The notes beneath the pieces are model-generated. The model was not told the origin of the DNA and ran no database searches. It was given only the letters and a program-made list of their open reading frames with translations. This document shows, piece after piece, positions 62,501 through 64,000 of a DNA stretch of 64,000 nucleotides. Both the position numbers and the translations under genes were made by a program. The number at the start of each line of letters is the position of its first letter. The stretch's first letter is position 1. The stretch is from Ferrovum sp. PN-J185. GTDB taxonomy: Bacteria; Pseudomonadota; Gammaproteobacteria; Burkholderiales; Ferrovaceae. The stretch spans positions 1 through 64,000 of the forward strand of contig NZ_LQZA01000001.1 in NCBI RefSeq assembly GCF_001581925.1, read 5' to 3'.

Positions 62501-62763
62501 CATTAGAAGCTGGAGTAACACGTTTTCGACCTGTGCTGATGACAGCAGCTGCCATGGTGATTGGTATGATCCCGATGGCATTGGGCTTGGGGGACGGTGG
62601 AGAACAAAACGCACCTTTAGGGCGTGCGGTGATTGGTGGTTTGTTATTTGCTACTTTTGCGACATTATTGTTTGTGCCAGCGGTATTTAGTTTGGTTCAT
62701 CGTAATGATCGATTTGATGAAGTTGAACAATCATGGGACGATGAATCACATGATCCCGTGTAA
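59533..62763 (+). CDS. RND efflux permease with adjacent adaptor
   Basis: A 1076-residue RND permease starting at TTG 59533 (MIGIVKLALKRPNTFIVMS) with GAGGAG upstream. TM4 reads GMLVDNATVVIEN, so the second Asp of the pair (residue 403) is Asn; TM10 is MGVATANSILVVSF without the AcrB-type lysine. Large porter domains and about 12 helices are present. It probably exports a hydrophobic or amphiphilic compound with the downstream MFP; the substrate is unknown. Two tracts of near-identical DNA are shared with the inverted paralogue at 51781-55020. Confidence 0.94.
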   Translation: MIGIVKLALKRPNTFIVMSLIITLFGVISAFKTPVDIFPQINIPVISAVWTYSGMPPEDMAGRIVYYYERSLSSTVNDIEHIESQSLFGYGIVKIFFQPDVDIRTANAQVTAISQTVLKMMPPGITPPLILNYNAATVPILQLALSSKVLSEDRIFDLGQNFIRPQLATVRGSAVPSPYGGKVRQIQIDLNPQAMQSKGISPDDVANALKNQNLILSAGTEKIGTFEYNIKINDSPEAFEQLNDLPIKKINGVIIFIRDVAHVRDGYPPQINVVRNDGRRSVLMTILKNGATSTLDIIQGTKDIIPKLEETLPKSLHIDLVGDQSIFVKAALAGVVREGMIAIVLTSIMILLFLGSWRSTIIISLSIPLSLLSAVILLSITGNSLNVMTLGGLALAVGMLVDNATVVIENINYHLEQGKEVTVAIIDAAKQIIQPAFVSTLCFCIVFVPMFSLTGVPRYLFVPMAEAVVFGMLASFILSQTFVPMMANKFLKAHQPHDHNKEELTEAGVKRSSLASLIHFFISFQHQFEKQFAAFRNGYRSFLIMVLANPKKFTWGFTLFVLVSCAGLYPMLGRNFFPTVDSGDMKIHVRAQVGTRIEETAKLFDLVEGDIRRHIPTNQLDTIVDNIGLSVSGINTSYSNTGTIGPQDGDILIHLNENHSSTSAYVKQLREFLPRDFPGVSFAFLPADITSQILNFGAPAPIDIQVNGPNKYENLAFIKKIEKATREVPGIADVRLQQATNYPQFNVDIDRVQANSYGLTEADVTNSLVATLAGTSQVAPTFWLNPSNGVSYPIVIQMPQYRINSLADLENIPITAPKSKGLQVLGGLGSITRTQSDSVISHYNIKPAFDIYASTQGRDLGSVSADIQKIIDKNKKDLPRGAIIELRGQVPIMENSYMGLSLGLIASIVLIYFLIVINFESWLDPFVIITALPAALAGIVWMLFTTYTTLSVPALTGAIMCMGVATANSILVVSFARERLQELKHPVQAALEAGVTRFRPVLMTAAAMVIGMIPMALGLGDGGEQNAPLGRAVIGGLLFATFATLLFVPAVFSLVHRNDRFDEVEQSWDDESHDPV
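59662..60098 (+). repeat. Inverted 437-bp repeat, copy in the second RND gene
   Basis: Partner of 54455-54891. The two arms face each other across about 4.8 kb that holds the start of each RND gene plus argC, rpsI, rplM, osmC, trpD and trpC. A shorter near-identical tract (60306-60434 with 54119-54247, 3 differences in 129 bp) follows. Confidence 0.92.
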
Positions 62764-62791
62764 GTTAGTAATGATTTAAAGGAGTTTGGGA

Positions 62792-63970
62792 ATGCATCAC
62801 GATTCTGATGAAGTTCATTTTGATGTTAAGTCGATTCCAAACCTCAGGCGTAAACTCGTCATTGCTGTCGCAGTGATTGTATTAATTGCGCTATGGGGTG
62901 GGATTAAACGTTATCTTGACTACAATAAAGAGGCAAAATGGAGCGCTGAACAAGCAGTAGAATCTGTTGCTGTTATTCATCCTCATATTGGTATTCATGG
63001 TAACACCTTGGTTTTACCAGGTACTTTGCAACCTTATATCGATGCGCCAATTCTTGCCCGGGTGGATGGCTACCTTAAAATTTGGTATCACGATATCGGC
63101 GCCAAAGTAAAAAAAGGTGAGTTGCTGGCTGTAATTGATACCCCTGAGTTAGATCAACAACTCAGTCAAGCGAAAGCCAATCTAGTCAGAAAAAAGGCTG
63201 ATGAAAAATTAGCTGAAGTTACCATGAAACGTTGGAAAGCTTTACTAGCTAAAGACTCGGTATCAAAGCAGGAAACGGATGTACATATTGCAGACTTTGA
63301 GGCACGTAAGGCTGATGTATTAGCAGCTAAAGCTGATGTAGCAAGAATTGAAGCCTTTGAAAATTTTAAACGAGTGGTGGCTCCCTTTGACGGAATTATT
63401 ACTGCCAGAAAAACTGACGTGGGTTTTTTAATTAGTGCAGGCAAAGGTACTGAACTCTTTAATGTCTCAAGCGTTGATCCGCTGCGTTTGTATGTTCCCG
63501 TACCTCAGGTCTACAGTGATCAAATTAAAAATGGCCAAACTGCTACCTTAACCGTGCCAGAATTTCCAAATCGTACCTTCTCGGCCAAAGTGGAAACCAC
63601 ATCAGGTGGAATTAGTAATACCAGCGGTACCATGTTAGTTGAGTTATTGGTACAAAACATAGATGAAACGCTAAAACCAGGTGACTATTCTCAAGTAAGA
63701 TTTGATTTACCTGAAAATAAGAGTGCTGTACGTGTTCCATCAAGTTGTCTTATTTTTAGATCAGGTGGTTTGAGAGTGGCGGTGCTTGGTGCTGACAATC
63801 ATGTAATGTTAAAACCGATTGTTGTGGGTAGAGATTACGGTAGTGAGGTTGAGGTAGTGAGTGGTTTATCGATTAATGACCAGGTCATTGATAGTCCCTC
63901 TGACTCTATTGAGAACGGTGATTTGGTTAAACCACAAACTAATTCTGGTAATCAATCAGGTGGACATTGA
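62792..63970 (+). CDS. RND efflux membrane-fusion (adaptor) protein
   Basis: A 392-residue HlyD/AcrA-type protein. AAGGAG 7 bp upstream selects the ATG at 62792 over an upstream TTG. A single N-terminal membrane helix (about 21-38) anchors it. A lipoyl half (ARVDGYLKIWYHDIGAKVKKGELLAVIDTPELD), a helical hairpin (QAKANLVRKKADEKLAEVTMKRWKALLAKDSVSKQETD), the second lipoyl half (RVVAPFDGIITARKTDVGFLI) and a beta-barrel follow. It bridges the permease upstream (28 bp) to an outer-membrane channel. Confidence 0.93.
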   Translation: MHHDSDEVHFDVKSIPNLRRKLVIAVAVIVLIALWGGIKRYLDYNKEAKWSAEQAVESVAVIHPHIGIHGNTLVLPGTLQPYIDAPILARVDGYLKIWYHDIGAKVKKGELLAVIDTPELDQQLSQAKANLVRKKADEKLAEVTMKRWKALLAKDSVSKQETDVHIADFEARKADVLAAKADVARIEAFENFKRVVAPFDGIITARKTDVGFLISAGKGTELFNVSSVDPLRLYVPVPQVYSDQIKNGQTATLTVPEFPNRTFSAKVETTSGGISNTSGTMLVELLVQNIDETLKPGDYSQVRFDLPENKSAVRVPSSCLIFRSGGLRVAVLGADNHVMLKPIVVGRDYGSEVEVVSGLSINDQVIDSPSDSIENGDLVKPQTNSGNQSGGH

Positions 63971-63972
63971 TC

Positions 63973-64000
63973 ATGAAACAGTGGTATTTGGCTCTCGTTG
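63973..64000 (+). CDS. Start of a third efflux-operon gene (truncated by window end)
   Basis: An ATG lies 2 bp after the adaptor stop and opens MKQWYLALV, which looks like the beginning of a signal peptide. In RND operons of this order the third gene is usually the outer-membrane channel of the NodT/TolC type. Only nine codons are visible, so the identity is inference from position. Confidence 0.5.

Overview
The window is a continuous piece of an AT-leaning bacterial chromosome, most likely from a betaproteobacterium. The grounds are established synteny: a tRNA-Tyr/Gly/Thr-tuf-tRNA-Trp-secE-nusG block running directly into rplKAJL-rpoBC, str, S10, spc and alpha; uvrA divergent from an MFS gene followed by ssb; fmdB-DUF502-aspS; and rplM-rpsI-argC near erpA. 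An L10-leader-like RNA precedes rplJ, and AspRS carries the non-discriminating signature. I cannot name the genus from sequence alone.

Layout. 1-676: 3' end of a Gly/Asn/Gln-rich repeat protein of unknown function. 768-2215: divergent GtrB-type glycosyltransferase and GtrA-type flippase. 2323-34151: translation and transcription super-cluster with four tRNAs, two tuf copies, secE, nusG, beta and beta' RNA polymerase, EF-G, about 30 ribosomal proteins, secY, infA and rpoA, closed by a strong terminator. 34331-40878: a secreted SRPBCC-like protein, a ClC transporter, uvrA, an MFS transporter and ssb. 40879-41276: a noncoding stretch beginning with the decayed 3' end of an IS200/IS605-type tnpB and its right end. 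41277-43558 (minus strand): tonB-exbB-exbD-exbD energy-transducing operon. 43691-51695: pgi, aspS, DUF502, FmdB, an M16 peptidase, nudB and erpA. 51781-64000: two large RND permease paralogues in inverted orientation flanking argC, rpsI-rplM and osmC-trpD-trpC. The second RND gene is followed by its membrane-fusion protein and the start of a third gene.

How the genes work together. The central block supplies ribosomes, RNA polymerase, Sec translocase and elongation factors in the order known from other proteobacteria. Several spacers hold RNA structures that look regulatory: the L10 leader, rplL-rpoB, rpoC-rpsL, rpsG-fusA, rpsJ-rplC and rpsQ-rplN. The tonB operon powers outer-membrane uptake. 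The RND-MFP set forms an efflux pump.

Most notable observations: (1) the tuf copy in the str operon has two single-base insertions 34 bp apart and is frameshifted, while almost all the rest of it matches the intact tuf; (2) the two inverted RND genes share a 437-bp tract with only 3 differences, plus a second 129-bp tract, inside otherwise diverged genes, which suggests gene conversion; (3) a tnpB/right-end relic abuts ssb; (4) a branched RNA fold lies between rpsG and fusA; (5) a possible SD-masking switch precedes gtrA. I found no CRISPR array, complete insertion sequence, prophage or clearly novel multi-gene system.
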